The translations under genes and the position numbers were made by a program. A DNA stretch of 7,308 bases, from assembly GCA_002938115.1 (NCBI GenBank), contig PTKD01000098.1, positions 1 through 7,308 of the forward strand, written 5' to 3'. The notes below the pieces were generated by a model, which was not told the DNA's origin, searched no databases, and saw only the letters and a list, made by a program, of their open reading frames with translations. This DNA is from Alphaproteobacteria bacterium MarineAlpha9_Bin7 (GTDB taxonomy: Bacteria; Pseudomonadota; Alphaproteobacteria; UBA7887). Positions 1-6,273 of the stretch are shown one piece after another. The number at the start of each line of letters is the position of its first letter. Positions within the stretch are counted from its first letter, which is position 1.

Positions 1-49
1 CCCTATCATCGCACCGAGAAAACGACCCTATATTTAAGTTTCTTGTGCC

Positions 50-961
50 TTAGTCAGCACCCAAAGGATGATGGTCACGGACCAACGCCGTAAGCCTACT
101 CTGCAATACGTGCGTATATATCTGTGTGCTGGAAATGTCGGCGTGCCCCAACATTGATTGCACACTTCTAAGATCGGCGCCGTGGGCAAGCAAATGACTA
201 GCAAATGCGTGGCGTAAAATGTGGGGTGAGACCTTGTGTGCTTGAATTCCGGACCGCATGGCTAACATCTTCAACAATTGGCCAACTCGCCTTCTTGTGA
301 GATGTCCAGCGGCACTTCGTGAGGGGAAAAGCCAGTTTGAAGGTGCTCCTTTGCTTAAAAAACTGCTGCGTACGTCTAGATAGCGGCCTAGCGCATGGAT
401 TGCTGGTTCGCCGACTGGCACCATCCGCTCCCTGCCGCCCTTTCCGCGAACGATCAAGAAACGTGGGTCGGATCCTAGGGCGGCTAATGGTAGTGATACC
501 AACTCAGAGATTCTCAGACCCGTGGCGTACAAAAGCTCTACCAGCGCGAGCAGACGAATTCCTTCCGGACTTGCTGCTCCTCGGGCTTCGACAATCAGGT
601 GGTTGACCTCTTCCTCACTTAACACTTTAGGCAGCGGACGTCCGCGTTGCGGCAGATTAATCGTTGCGCAAGGATGATCCGCGCGGCGTCCTTCAGACTG
701 TAGAAACCGATAAAACTGGCGAAGTGCCGATAAGTGCCGTGCCTGCGTGCTTGATCCCTTCCCCGCATCGGCCAGCCCCGCCAGGTAATCACGGACCTGT
801 TGGGTAGTAGCATTTATTAACTGACCCTTGGCCGCGTCAAGAAACACGGCGAAGGCCCCAATATCGCTCCCATAGGCCGTAATTGTATTTTTCGCGGCCC
901 CACGTTCCGATACCATCATTTCGAGGTAACCCTCGATCAAACGGTTATCACTCTTCGCCAT
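50..961 (-). CDS. xerD: Site-specific tyrosine recombinase XerD
   Basis: The 303-residue product is a tyrosine recombinase of the XerC/XerD family, which in the cytoplasm resolves chromosome dimers at dif together with XerC and FtsK. The N-terminal SAM-like core-binding domain spans about residues 5-90 and the catalytic domain about 110-300. The full catalytic set is visible: R150 (ATGLRISEL), K174 (RGKGGRERMVPV), H247 and R250 (SPHILRHAFASHLL), H273 (MLGHADISSTQIYTH) and nucleophile Y282. Length and residue spacing match E. coli XerD (298 residues). The ATG shares its A with the TAA stop of the upstream gene, so translation is probably coupled; only a weak GGA precedes it. It is the last gene of the leftward operon in this window. 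XerC is the main alternative, but the PHILRHAFASHLL motif and the alphaproteobacterial context next to aroK favour XerD. Confidence 0.95.
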   Translation of the reverse strand: MAKSDNRLIEGYLEMMVSERGAAKNTITAYGSDIGAFAVFLDAAKGQLINATTQQVRDYLAGLADAGKGSSTQARHLSALRQFYRFLQSEGRRADHPCATINLPQRGRPLPKVLSEEEVNHLIVEARGAASPEGIRLLALVELLYATGLRISELVSLPLAALGSDPRFLIVRGKGGRERMVPVGEPAIHALGRYLDVRSSFLSKGAPSNWLFPSRSAAGHLTRRRVGQLLKMLAMRSGIQAHKVSPHILRHAFASHLLAHGADLRSVQSMLGHADISSTQIYTHVLQSRLTALVRDHHPLGAD

Positions 962-2721
962 TACATTCCGTTTTCAATCACCGCCTCCAAAGCAAGCGCC
1001 CGGGCATGATGGTCGAGACCCACGTGACGGAGGCTCCGGAGTACGGACCCCAATGCTAGAGGACCGGCCTCCGCTGGCCCACCGTCGCCTATGGCTAAAA
1101 GTGCGAATAACACAGTGCGGCCTATTTGCTTAGATCGGGCGGCATCACGCATGCTGTAACGTATTCCCACACTTGGGACTTTCGTGGACACTAGGTTTGA
1201 CCCGCTTAACAAAAGATCCCAGCCTTTCCGCCCAACGGAATGACCAAGCGCATCAAGTACCATAAACAAACGATCACCCTGTTTCGTGTGTTCTGAGGCG
1301 TCTGCGTTATCCATGGACGCCTGCCACCAGCGTTCTACCATTTGCGGGTGCCAGCCATGTTCGTTGCCGATTTTGGATATCACTATGACCGGCATCAAAG
1401 AGGAGAGTGTACGTTCGAACTCGATATCTATTTCGGCGCTTTCGCCGAGAAAATTTAGCCAGCCCTGCAGTGCCTCAACGTCGCCAATAGTTATCAGTGC
1501 CCTGATGATCTGTGGTGCGGCATATGCAATTTGATCGCTGACCCGCAAAGTAAGCAATGATTCCGTGTTTACAAGTGCGGCGAGCATGGCGTCCCCGGTT
1601 ACCAGGGAGTTTTCCCACGAGGCGAGCCAAAATGACACTCGTTCGCCCGGGGTTTGTTGCTGGCGGCTAGCCTGATGCAAAAGGGCCCTCCCCCATGACC
1701 CTCCTTTATCTTGCGCTACCGCGATGGCGTCTCCGAGCTCCTCTTTTGTAAATACTATCTGTCGGTACAGCTGCCCCACTTCAGCTGGATCAAGCGCACC
1801 CATGCTAGCTGCTTTTTCAGAGGCAGCTAAGCGCGTTGTGAGAGGTAGTGTTTTGGCCTCAGCAATAGCCCTTTGAATTGCGGGCCCGGCTTTAGATAGC
1901 CAGTGATCAGGGATTCTGACGTCAGTTCCTAGCAGTAACGTGAGATTTAGTGCGCTGGGAGCCAACTGTGCAGTCAGACCGTTGACTTCACCAAGTGACA
2001 TTCCCCCTAGTTCAACAAAAGCGGTGTCAGATTCACTTAGTTGCTCGCGCAGTAAATTTAGGCTCAAAGCCGCGGCCGAGGTTTCGCCGTTCGTCAACTG
2101 ACAAACGAATAAAGCTTTTTGCCAATATATGCTGTCTGCTTCCCGGACTTGGTTCAGAGTTAGTTCGCAGGCCCTCTTTGTATCACCCATCAACAAAAAC
2201 ACATTTGCCTTTAATCTCTTAATTTCCCCCGTCCTTGCGCTATCTGGAACTGTCGCTAAAAGCTCAAGGAATGATTCAAATTCCCCTAAATCCGCTAGGA
2301 CCGAAAGGCGAGTTTGCAGAAGATCAGAGGACCCGTGATCTTTCGTGGGCGCAGTTGCAGTTGATAACAGCAAGGTTTTTATGAGCTCATGGGTTGCGGG
2401 TGAGCGAACGTGGGTTGGTAATCTGGATAAAAGATCTTCTATCTGCTCTCTTTCGCTGCCTTCCCACATATTTGTTCCAAAACCACCGCTTTGCTCGTCT
2501 AGTAGACCAATTGACTCGACGTCAATCTCTTCCAACGCACCAATAGAAATATTCTCGTTACTTTCGGTCGAGATGGTATTTTTGGTGTTAGTAGTCGCAT
2601 CCCCTTCTGTTACTAAAGGCACTGGCTCAGTTTGTTCCTGCGATACCGATGTCTGTCCCGTGAATGTAAGGATCGCAAGCACAGCGAGTATGTGAAGAGT
2701 CTTATTCGGAGAAGCGTTCAT
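961..2721 (-). CDS. Exported helical-repeat protein of unknown function, upstream of xerD
   Basis: This 586-residue protein has no function I can name. Residues 1-27 look like a Sec signal peptide (K7, hydrophobic stretch about 9-21, likely cut near TSVS-QEQ), so a periplasmic location is inferred. Residues 28-60 are rich in T, S, N and E and probably disordered. A motif around 78-90 (SGGFGTNMWEGS) starts the folded part. From about 92 to the end it is Leu/Ala-rich and helical. Residues 134-226 (LGEFESFLELL, LMGDTKRACELTL, GETSAAALSLNLL) resemble degenerate TPR-type helix pairs, and the C-terminus (ARALALEAVIENGM) ends in another helix. I recall similar proteins beside xerD in Rhodospirillales, but this was not checked. 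Its start overlaps the preceding small gene by 20 bases and its stop overlaps the xerD ATG by one. The Shine-Dalgarno is weak (GAAAG, 9 bases away), consistent with coupled translation. Confidence 0.85.
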   Translation of the reverse strand: MNASPNKTLHILAVLAILTFTGQTSVSQEQTEPVPLVTEGDATTNTKNTISTESNENISIGALEEIDVESIGLLDEQSGGFGTNMWEGSEREQIEDLLSRLPTHVRSPATHELIKTLLLSTATAPTKDHGSSDLLQTRLSVLADLGEFESFLELLATVPDSARTGEIKRLKANVFLLMGDTKRACELTLNQVREADSIYWQKALFVCQLTNGETSAAALSLNLLREQLSESDTAFVELGGMSLGEVNGLTAQLAPSALNLTLLLGTDVRIPDHWLSKAGPAIQRAIAEAKTLPLTTRLAASEKAASMGALDPAEVGQLYRQIVFTKEELGDAIAVAQDKGGSWGRALLHQASRQQQTPGERVSFWLASWENSLVTGDAMLAALVNTESLLTLRVSDQIAYAAPQIIRALITIGDVEALQGWLNFLGESAEIDIEFERTLSSLMPVIVISKIGNEHGWHPQMVERWWQASMDNADASEHTKQGDRLFMVLDALGHSVGRKGWDLLLSGSNLVSTKVPSVGIRYSMRDAARSKQIGRTVLFALLAIGDGGPAEAGPLALGSVLRSLRHVGLDHHARALALEAVIENGM

Positions 2722-2842
2722 TTGGGATCACTTTCTCGATCGGCGCTGATGGTGGTGGAATATTCCAAGTAAGGAGGAATATCGTACCCCCAATCAAAAA
2801 AAGCACCAGCGCGATACCGAACAGGCGGTAAAGTATTCGCAT
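2702..2842 (-). CDS. Small single-pass membrane protein of unknown function
   Basis: The 46-residue product starts MRILYRLFG, has one hydrophobic segment at about residues 7-25 (FGIALVLFLIGGTIFLLTW) and a short polar tail with a proline cluster and acidic end (NIPPPSAP, EKVIPNERFSE). The positive N-terminus (R2, R6) predicts N-in, tail in the periplasm; it could also be read as an uncleaved signal anchor. I chose the ATG at 2842 because CCGGAG lies six bases upstream. An in-frame start 14 codons earlier (2884) would add a non-membrane leader with no good ribosome binding site. The gene overlaps the next one, an exported 586-residue protein, by 20 bases and opens the leftward operon ending in xerD. 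The proline-rich tail with VIPNERF resembles small proteins I recall at this locus in Rhodospirillales. Function is unknown; a membrane partner for the exported neighbour is one guess. Confidence 0.8.
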   Translation of the reverse strand: MRILYRLFGIALVLFLIGGTIFLLTWNIPPPSAPIEKVIPNERFSE

Positions 2843-2847
2843 CGTAA

Positions 2848-2873
2848 GCTCCGGAGCCACGGGCCACCGGTGG
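2848..2873. repeat. Two adjacent GC-rich 10-bp palindromes in the small gene's leader
   Basis: GCTCCGGAGC (2848-2857) and CCACCGGTGG (2864-2873) are each perfect palindromes, six bases apart. The first contains the Shine-Dalgarno of the leftward small membrane protein gene. In the minus-strand transcript, the second plus the following CCCGTGG can also form a short stem (CCAC/GTGG and GG/CC around a C-C mismatch). They could be transcription-factor half-sites, RNA structure affecting translation, or chance in a GC-rich patch. Confidence 0.4.
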
Positions 2874-2900
2874 TAAACGGTCACAGGCGGGCGCCGATGT

Positions 2901-2929
2901 GGTATCTTTCAGTTTGCGTTCACCCGCAA
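2901..2929 (-). promoter_or_regulatory. Weak candidate promoter for the leftward operon
   Basis: On the minus strand TTGCGG (2924-2929) and GATACC (2901-2906) are separated by 17 bases, about 60 bases before the small gene's ATG. Each hexamer matches the sigma-70 consensus at only three of six positions. Divergent genes on both sides require promoters somewhere in 2843-3001, but this particular assignment is tentative. Confidence 0.2.
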
Positions 2930-2969
2930 CTTATCGGCTCAGACGTCAGGATTCAACGAGTCGTAAAAG

Positions 2970-2981
2970 TTGACCGGTCAA
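2970..2981. promoter_or_regulatory. Perfect 12-bp palindrome TTGACCGGTCAA upstream of aroK
   Basis: TTGACCGGTCAA is its own reverse complement and ends 20 bases before the chosen aroK start, within the divergent intergenic region. TTGACC also resembles a -35 hexamer on either strand, but no convincing -10 sits 16-18 bases from it on either side. A dimeric repressor or activator site is the natural reading. The half-site spacing does not fit the FNR/FixK box (TTGA-N6-TCAA), so no known regulator is assigned. Confidence 0.4.
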
Positions 2982-3001
2982 AGCATAAGGTGTTGGGTCG
3001 T

Positions 3002-3592
3002 ATGAAGTCCACAAATCAACTAAAAACTAATAGGACCATAGCTCTTGTGGGGCTGATGGGCGCTGGAAAAAGCGCTATCGGCCGCCGGCTTGGGGTCCGT
3101 TTGGGCTTGGAATTTGTTGATGCGGATGTGGAGATTGAAGCCAGTGCCGGGAAAACAATAACGGAGATGTTTGAACTCCATGGTGAGGCCACATTCCGAA
3201 AATGTGAACGGCGTGTCATCAGACGACTACTGGCCGGACCAGTGAGCGTATTGGCAACAGGCGGTGGTGCCTTCATCGATTCCAAAACTCGCTTTTTAAT
3301 CCGCGAACAGGCGCTTTCGATATGGCTGAGGGCTGACCTGGAAACTCTCTATCGGAGGGTATTGCGACGCGACGACCGACCCCTCCTTGCAGCAGGTGAT
3401 CCTCGGAAAATCTTAGCCACTTTGATTGAGGGGCGATACCCAATATATGGGCTGGCAGATATTGTTGTTGATAGTGCGGACGGTTCACGCGATGAGATGG
3501 TTAACCGGGTGATCACTGGAATCACAGAGTATAACCGGCTACACAGAATGAAATCTGACAGCTATGTTAGAGCGAAGGAAGCTCTAGAATGA
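3002..3592 (+). CDS. aroK: Shikimate kinase
   Basis: The 196-residue enzyme phosphorylates shikimate at the 3-hydroxyl using ATP, the fifth step of the shikimate pathway to chorismate, in the cytoplasm. Walker A is GLMGAGKS (17-24). Substrate-binding residues are D40/D42 (VDAD), R66 (ATFRKCE), the GGG at 87-89 and R145 (EGRYPIY). The lid arginine is R126 (DDRPLL). The reading frame stays open back to a GTG at 2870, but that stretch overlaps the divergent leader and does not look like a conserved domain. I therefore chose the ATG at 3002, ten residues before the first strand. A GTG at 2990 is an alternative, and the Shine-Dalgarno is weak for both. The C-terminal 20 residues extend beyond the compact kinase fold. 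The stop overlaps the aroB start by four bases (ATGA), so the two are co-transcribed and probably translationally coupled. Confidence 0.95.
   Translation: MKSTNQLKTNRTIALVGLMGAGKSAIGRRLGVRLGLEFVDADVEIEASAGKTITEMFELHGEATFRKCERRVIRRLLAGPVSVLATGGGAFIDSKTRFLIREQALSIWLRADLETLYRRVLRRDDRPLLAAGDPRKILATLIEGRYPIYGLADIVVDSADGSRDEMVNRVITGITEYNRLHRMKSDSYVRAKEALE
3567..3587 (+). promoter_or_regulatory. Hairpin presenting the aroB ribosome binding site in its loop
   Basis: TAGAGC (3568-3573) and GCTCTA (3581-3586) form a perfect 6-bp stem, extendable by one T-G wobble. The 7-base loop GAAGGAA holds the aroB Shine-Dalgarno, nine bases before the ATG. The stem lies in the last codons of aroK and ends two bases before the aroB start codon. 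The pairing is seen directly; any effect on translation is inference. Confidence 0.5.
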
Positions 3593-4701
3593 CGCTTGTA
3601 TCTACAGTACCAGTGTCACTTAAAGAGCGAAGCTACGACATTTTGGTGGGCGGTCAGCTTCTTGAGGCAGCGGGAGAGTTGTTGCGGAACCGATTTGGAC
3701 CTCGGCATATTTTGATTGTTAGTGATGACCAGGTAGCCCAGCTTTACCTGGGTCGGTTGCGCAAATCTTTGTTGGTGACAGATTACGATTTAAAGGAAAT
3801 CGTTGTTCCTGTCGGGGAAAGCAGTAAGGAGTTTGGCTGCCTGGAGATGTTGATTTCTGACATGCTTGAGGCTGGTGTTGCTAGGGATTGGTTGATAGTC
3901 GCGCTCGGTGGAGGCGTGGTAGGTGACCTCGCGGGGTTTGCTGCAAGCATAATTCTGAGAGGTATCGATTACCTACACATTCCTACTACGTTGTTGGCCC
4001 AAGTAGATAGCGCCATAGGCGGGAAAACCGGTATCAATACAACTCTTGGAAAGAATTTGGTTGGTAGCTTTCACCAACCTAGGCTTGTCCTGACCGATAC
4101 GTCCTTGCTGGATAGTTTGCCACAGCGCGAGTTGTTGGCTGGTTACGCAGAAGTTGTCAAATATGGTCTGCTTGGCGACGAGTCATTTTTTGATTGGCTT
4201 GAAACAAACGGTGTAGCGTTGATTGAAGGCAACCCTGGTGCACGCGAATATGCAGTCACTACTTGCTGCACGGCTAAGGCCAATATCGTCAGTCAGGATG
4301 AGCATGAGGCCGGAGCGCGATTATTGCTGAATTTAGGCCACACTTTTGGGCACGCTCTTGAGGCGGAGGTGGGTTTTGATTCACGCTTACTGCATGGTGA
4401 GGCTGTTGCTATAGGCACTATTTTGGCGTTTGATTTGTCTGTTCGGCTGGGCTTTTGCTCGGCTTCAACGTTAGAGCGTGTACGGAAACATTTTGAATTT
4501 ATCGGGTTGCCTACAAGACTTCCTGTCTTGCAAGGGCATACATGGAGGTCCGAACAGTTGTTGGCGCACATGATGCACGATAAAAAAATCCGAAAGGGAC
4601 AACAAACACTGATTCTGGCACGGGGCATTGGTGAGGCGTTTCTATGCCGTGAAGTAACTGAGGCGGATATTCTTGGCGTGCTCCGGACATACGCTGGGTG
4701 A
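3589..4701 (+). CDS. aroB: 3-dehydroquinate synthase
   Basis: The 370-residue cytoplasmic enzyme converts DAHP to 3-dehydroquinate, the second step of the shikimate pathway, using NAD+ and a divalent metal. The nucleotide-binding motif GGGVVGDLAGF is at 107-117, followed by the conserved IPTTLLAQVDSAIGGKTGIN block (about 131-150, K146). Metal ligands expected for the family are E188 (GYAEVVKYG), H251 (NLGHTFGHALE) and H269 (LLHGEAV). Length is typical of bacterial AroB (about 360). All signature residues are present, so it should be active. The ATG overlaps the aroK stop, and AAGGA lies nine bases upstream within a hairpin loop. Pairing aroB with aroK is a common bacterial arrangement and should keep two pathway enzymes under one promoter. 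Confidence 0.97.
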   Translation: MTLVSTVPVSLKERSYDILVGGQLLEAAGELLRNRFGPRHILIVSDDQVAQLYLGRLRKSLLVTDYDLKEIVVPVGESSKEFGCLEMLISDMLEAGVARDWLIVALGGGVVGDLAGFAASIILRGIDYLHIPTTLLAQVDSAIGGKTGINTTLGKNLVGSFHQPRLVLTDTSLLDSLPQRELLAGYAEVVKYGLLGDESFFDWLETNGVALIEGNPGAREYAVTTCCTAKANIVSQDEHEAGARLLLNLGHTFGHALEAEVGFDSRLLHGEAVAIGTILAFDLSVRLGFCSASTLERVRKHFEFIGLPTRLPVLQGHTWRSEQLLAHMMHDKKIRKGQQTLILARGIGEAFLCREVTEADILGVLRTYAG

Positions 4702-4835
4702 TAAATCGGTGGCCGCTAGAAAGGGGATGTAAGTTTGGAAAGGTTGCACGTAGGTGATTCACCCAATGGTAGTTTTGGATTGTCTAGGCTCGTGGATCAT
4801 CTCTCGCCCTGCCATCGCCGGGTGAATCGCAGGCC
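4702..4835. other. Spacer between aroB and the CNNM/CBS gene with inverted repeats
   Basis: No gene or clear terminator is visible in these 134 bases. GATTCACCC (4756-4764) is the exact reverse complement of GGGTGAATC (4820-4828), with 55 bases between. The first arm also lies in a local inverted repeat, GGTGA-T-TCACC (4753-4763). The second arm ends seven bases before the next gene's first ATG. The two pairings would exclude each other in RNA. I could not identify a convincing sigma-70 promoter; TTGCAC at 4744 has only a poor -10 partner. Confidence 0.4.
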
Positions 4836-6137
4836 ATGACTATGGGCGTACTTTTAACCTTGGCGTCTATAGCCATATTGCTTCTACTGTCCGCATTCTT
4901 TTCTGGTTCTGAAACGGCTCTTACAGCGGCGCGTCGTTCACGCATACATCAGTTAGAGATGGCAGGAGATAGGCGCGCGAATTTGGCGGCGCGTTTGATA
5001 TCGCGGCGTGAAAGGTTGATTGGTGCCATTTTACTTGGGAACAATGCGGTAAATATTCTTGCGTCTGCCTTGGCTGCGAGCCTCATGATCCGCTACGTGG
5101 GAGAGGCCGGTGTTGCGTACGCTACCGTGGCAATGACGGTACTCGTGGTAATTTTTGCGGAGGTTATGCCTAAAACCTACGCAATCCGCGAGGCCGATAG
5201 AATGGCACTCAAGGTTGCCCCAATCTTACGCCCAATAGTCGCCGGGTTGGCGCCAATCACGCAGGCTATTCAGGCTTTGGTTCTGTTTCTTTTAGGTCTA
5301 TTTGGTGTGAAAGGAGACAGTAGTTGGACCCAGTCAGTTGCAGATGAAATTCGTGGCATGGTTGATTATCATGCTCGTGAAGGCAGCATGCGCAAGCACT
5401 ACCGAGACATGCTAAAAAGCGTTCTTGATCTTGCGGATGTCGAGGTTGGAGAGGTCATGGTGCACCGTCGAGATATGATCACCCTCAACATCGATTTGCC
5501 TGCTGCGGACATAGTTGCACAGGTTTTAGAAAGTCGGCACACGCGCTTCCCCCTTTGGCAGGATACACCGGACAACGTTCTTGGTATCCTGCACGCAAAA
5601 AGTTTACTGCGCGAAGTGAATATGCATGCCAGTGATTTGCAAGGCCTGAATGTGATGCAACTCGCAACTGAGCCATGGTTTGTCCCCGACACTACTAGTT
5701 TAGCGGACCAACTCTCTGCATTCCGCAAGCAGCGCGCCCATTTTGCGTTGGTTGTTGATGAATATGGAGCATTAATGGGTATGGTGACCCTGGAGGATAT
5801 TCTCGAGGAAATTGTCGGAGATATTGCGGATGAACACGACGAGATTGACGAGGAGGCGGATGCGTTGGTAACGCAATTGCATCCAGAAACAGATGGCTCG
5901 TACATGGTGGATGGAGCGGCTACGATTCGGAATCTAAATCGTACTATGGAATGGCGTTTACCCGATGTCGATGCTGCTACGATTGCTGGATTAGTGATTC
6001 ATGAAGCTAAACGAATTCCGAAGGCTGGTCAGGTGTTTCTATTCCACGAATTCCGATTTGAGATTGTAAAGAGAGAGGGGAACCGCATCACTCGATTGAG
6101 AATTTCGCCGCGTCCCACGCAACCTCCCATCAACTAA
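4836..6137 (+). CDS. CNNM-CBS-CorC/HlyC domain membrane protein (putative Mg2+/cation transport)
   Basis: The 433-residue protein has the CorB/CorC/CNNM architecture. A DUF21/CNNM membrane domain covers about residues 1-190. It has a hydrophobic first helix (about 4-22), FFSGSETALTAARR (21-34), GNNAVNILASALAAS (68-82) and an AEVMPKTYAIRE segment (108-119). A CBS pair follows at about 205-330 (MVHRRDMITL; FALVVDEYGALMGMVTLEDILEEIVGDI). After an acidic linker (about 329-342), a CorC/HlyC C-terminal domain covers about 347-425 (DGSYMVDGAATIRNLN). Related proteins are implicated in Mg2+ export or Mg2+/Co2+ resistance, with CBS domains binding ATP-Mg; older annotations say hemolysin, for which nothing here argues. 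Two ATGs are close: 4836, and 4842, which is better spaced from AGG at 4831. A gene of this type after aroB is common in alphaproteobacteria. Confidence 0.92.
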   Translation: MTMGVLLTLASIAILLLLSAFFSGSETALTAARRSRIHQLEMAGDRRANLAARLISRRERLIGAILLGNNAVNILASALAASLMIRYVGEAGVAYATVAMTVLVVIFAEVMPKTYAIREADRMALKVAPILRPIVAGLAPITQAIQALVLFLLGLFGVKGDSSWTQSVADEIRGMVDYHAREGSMRKHYRDMLKSVLDLADVEVGEVMVHRRDMITLNIDLPAADIVAQVLESRHTRFPLWQDTPDNVLGILHAKSLLREVNMHASDLQGLNVMQLATEPWFVPDTTSLADQLSAFRKQRAHFALVVDEYGALMGMVTLEDILEEIVGDIADEHDEIDEEADALVTQLHPETDGSYMVDGAATIRNLNRTMEWRLPDVDAATIAGLVIHEAKRIPKAGQVFLFHEFRFEIVKREGNRITRLRISPRPTQPPIN

Positions 6138-6161
6138 TACAAAATTCTTGTTAGCAAAAGG

Positions 6162-6205
6162 TCACTGCAACATTAGTGCCCCGCCAGTGATATTCAGATC
6201 TTTTT
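6162..6205 (+). terminator. Weak terminator-like stem-loop after the CNNM/CBS gene
   Basis: TCACTG (6162-6167) pairs perfectly with CAGTGA (6185-6190) around a 17-base loop, starting 24 bases after the stop codon. A five-T run (6201-6205) follows, but ten bases beyond the stem, and the stem is short, so intrinsic termination here is doubtful. Confidence 0.3.
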
Positions 6206-6209
6206 GGAT

Positions 6210-6243
6210 TTACGCTCCGGAGATTTGCTCTGGAGTGACGTAA
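6210..6243. terminator. Bulged stem-loop in the convergent spacer
   Basis: CTCCGGAG (6215-6222) pairs with CTCTGGAG (6228-6235) across the loop ATTTG with one G-T wobble. TTACG (6210-6214) and CGTAA (6239-6243) extend the stem beyond a three-base bulge (TGA). It is the most stable-looking fold in the spacer and could stop or protect transcripts from either side, but no T-tract follows directly on either strand. Confidence 0.35.
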
Positions 6244-6273
6244 GACTTTGTATTCAAATGTTAATTTTTAGTC

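Larger units (their letters stand above)
6138..6273. other. Convergent spacer between the CNNM/CBS gene and the dioxygenase gene
   Basis: The 136 bases lie between the stops of two converging genes and contain no gene. They are AT-rich apart from two stem-loops. No canonical rho-independent terminator with a stem running straight into a T-tract is present on either strand. Confidence 0.6.

Noticed and set aside
1..49. Possible dif or attachment site beside the recombinase gene
   Set aside because: The 49 bases show no 11-6-11 inverted-repeat layout, and xerD genes normally do not lie next to dif.
2345..2695. 116-codon plus-strand open frame opposite the exported protein gene
   Set aside because: It lies wholly antisense to the signal-peptide and N-terminal region of the well-supported minus-strand gene, has no ribosome binding site of note and a Ser/Val-rich composition typical of a complementary frame.
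2970..2981. FNR/FixK box or LexA box reading of TTGACCGGTCAA
   Set aside because: The half-sites are four bases apart rather than six as in TTGA-N6-TCAA, and the sequence does not match the alphaproteobacterial LexA pattern GAAC-N7-GAAC.
4293..4628. 111-codon minus-strand open frame inside aroB
   Set aside because: It is a complementary-frame shadow of the conserved metal-binding part of aroB, with Cys/Ser-rich nonsense composition.
5399..5905. 168-codon minus-strand open frame inside the CNNM/CBS gene
   Set aside because: Its serine-rich sequence is the reverse of conserved CBS-domain codons, it has no recognisable domain, and the plus-strand gene is certain.
4836..6137. Hemolysin annotation for the CNNM/CBS protein
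   Set aside because: The name is historical for HlyC/CorC-domain proteins; the membrane domain, CBS pair and CorC/HlyC tail point to a cation transport role and nothing suggests a toxin.
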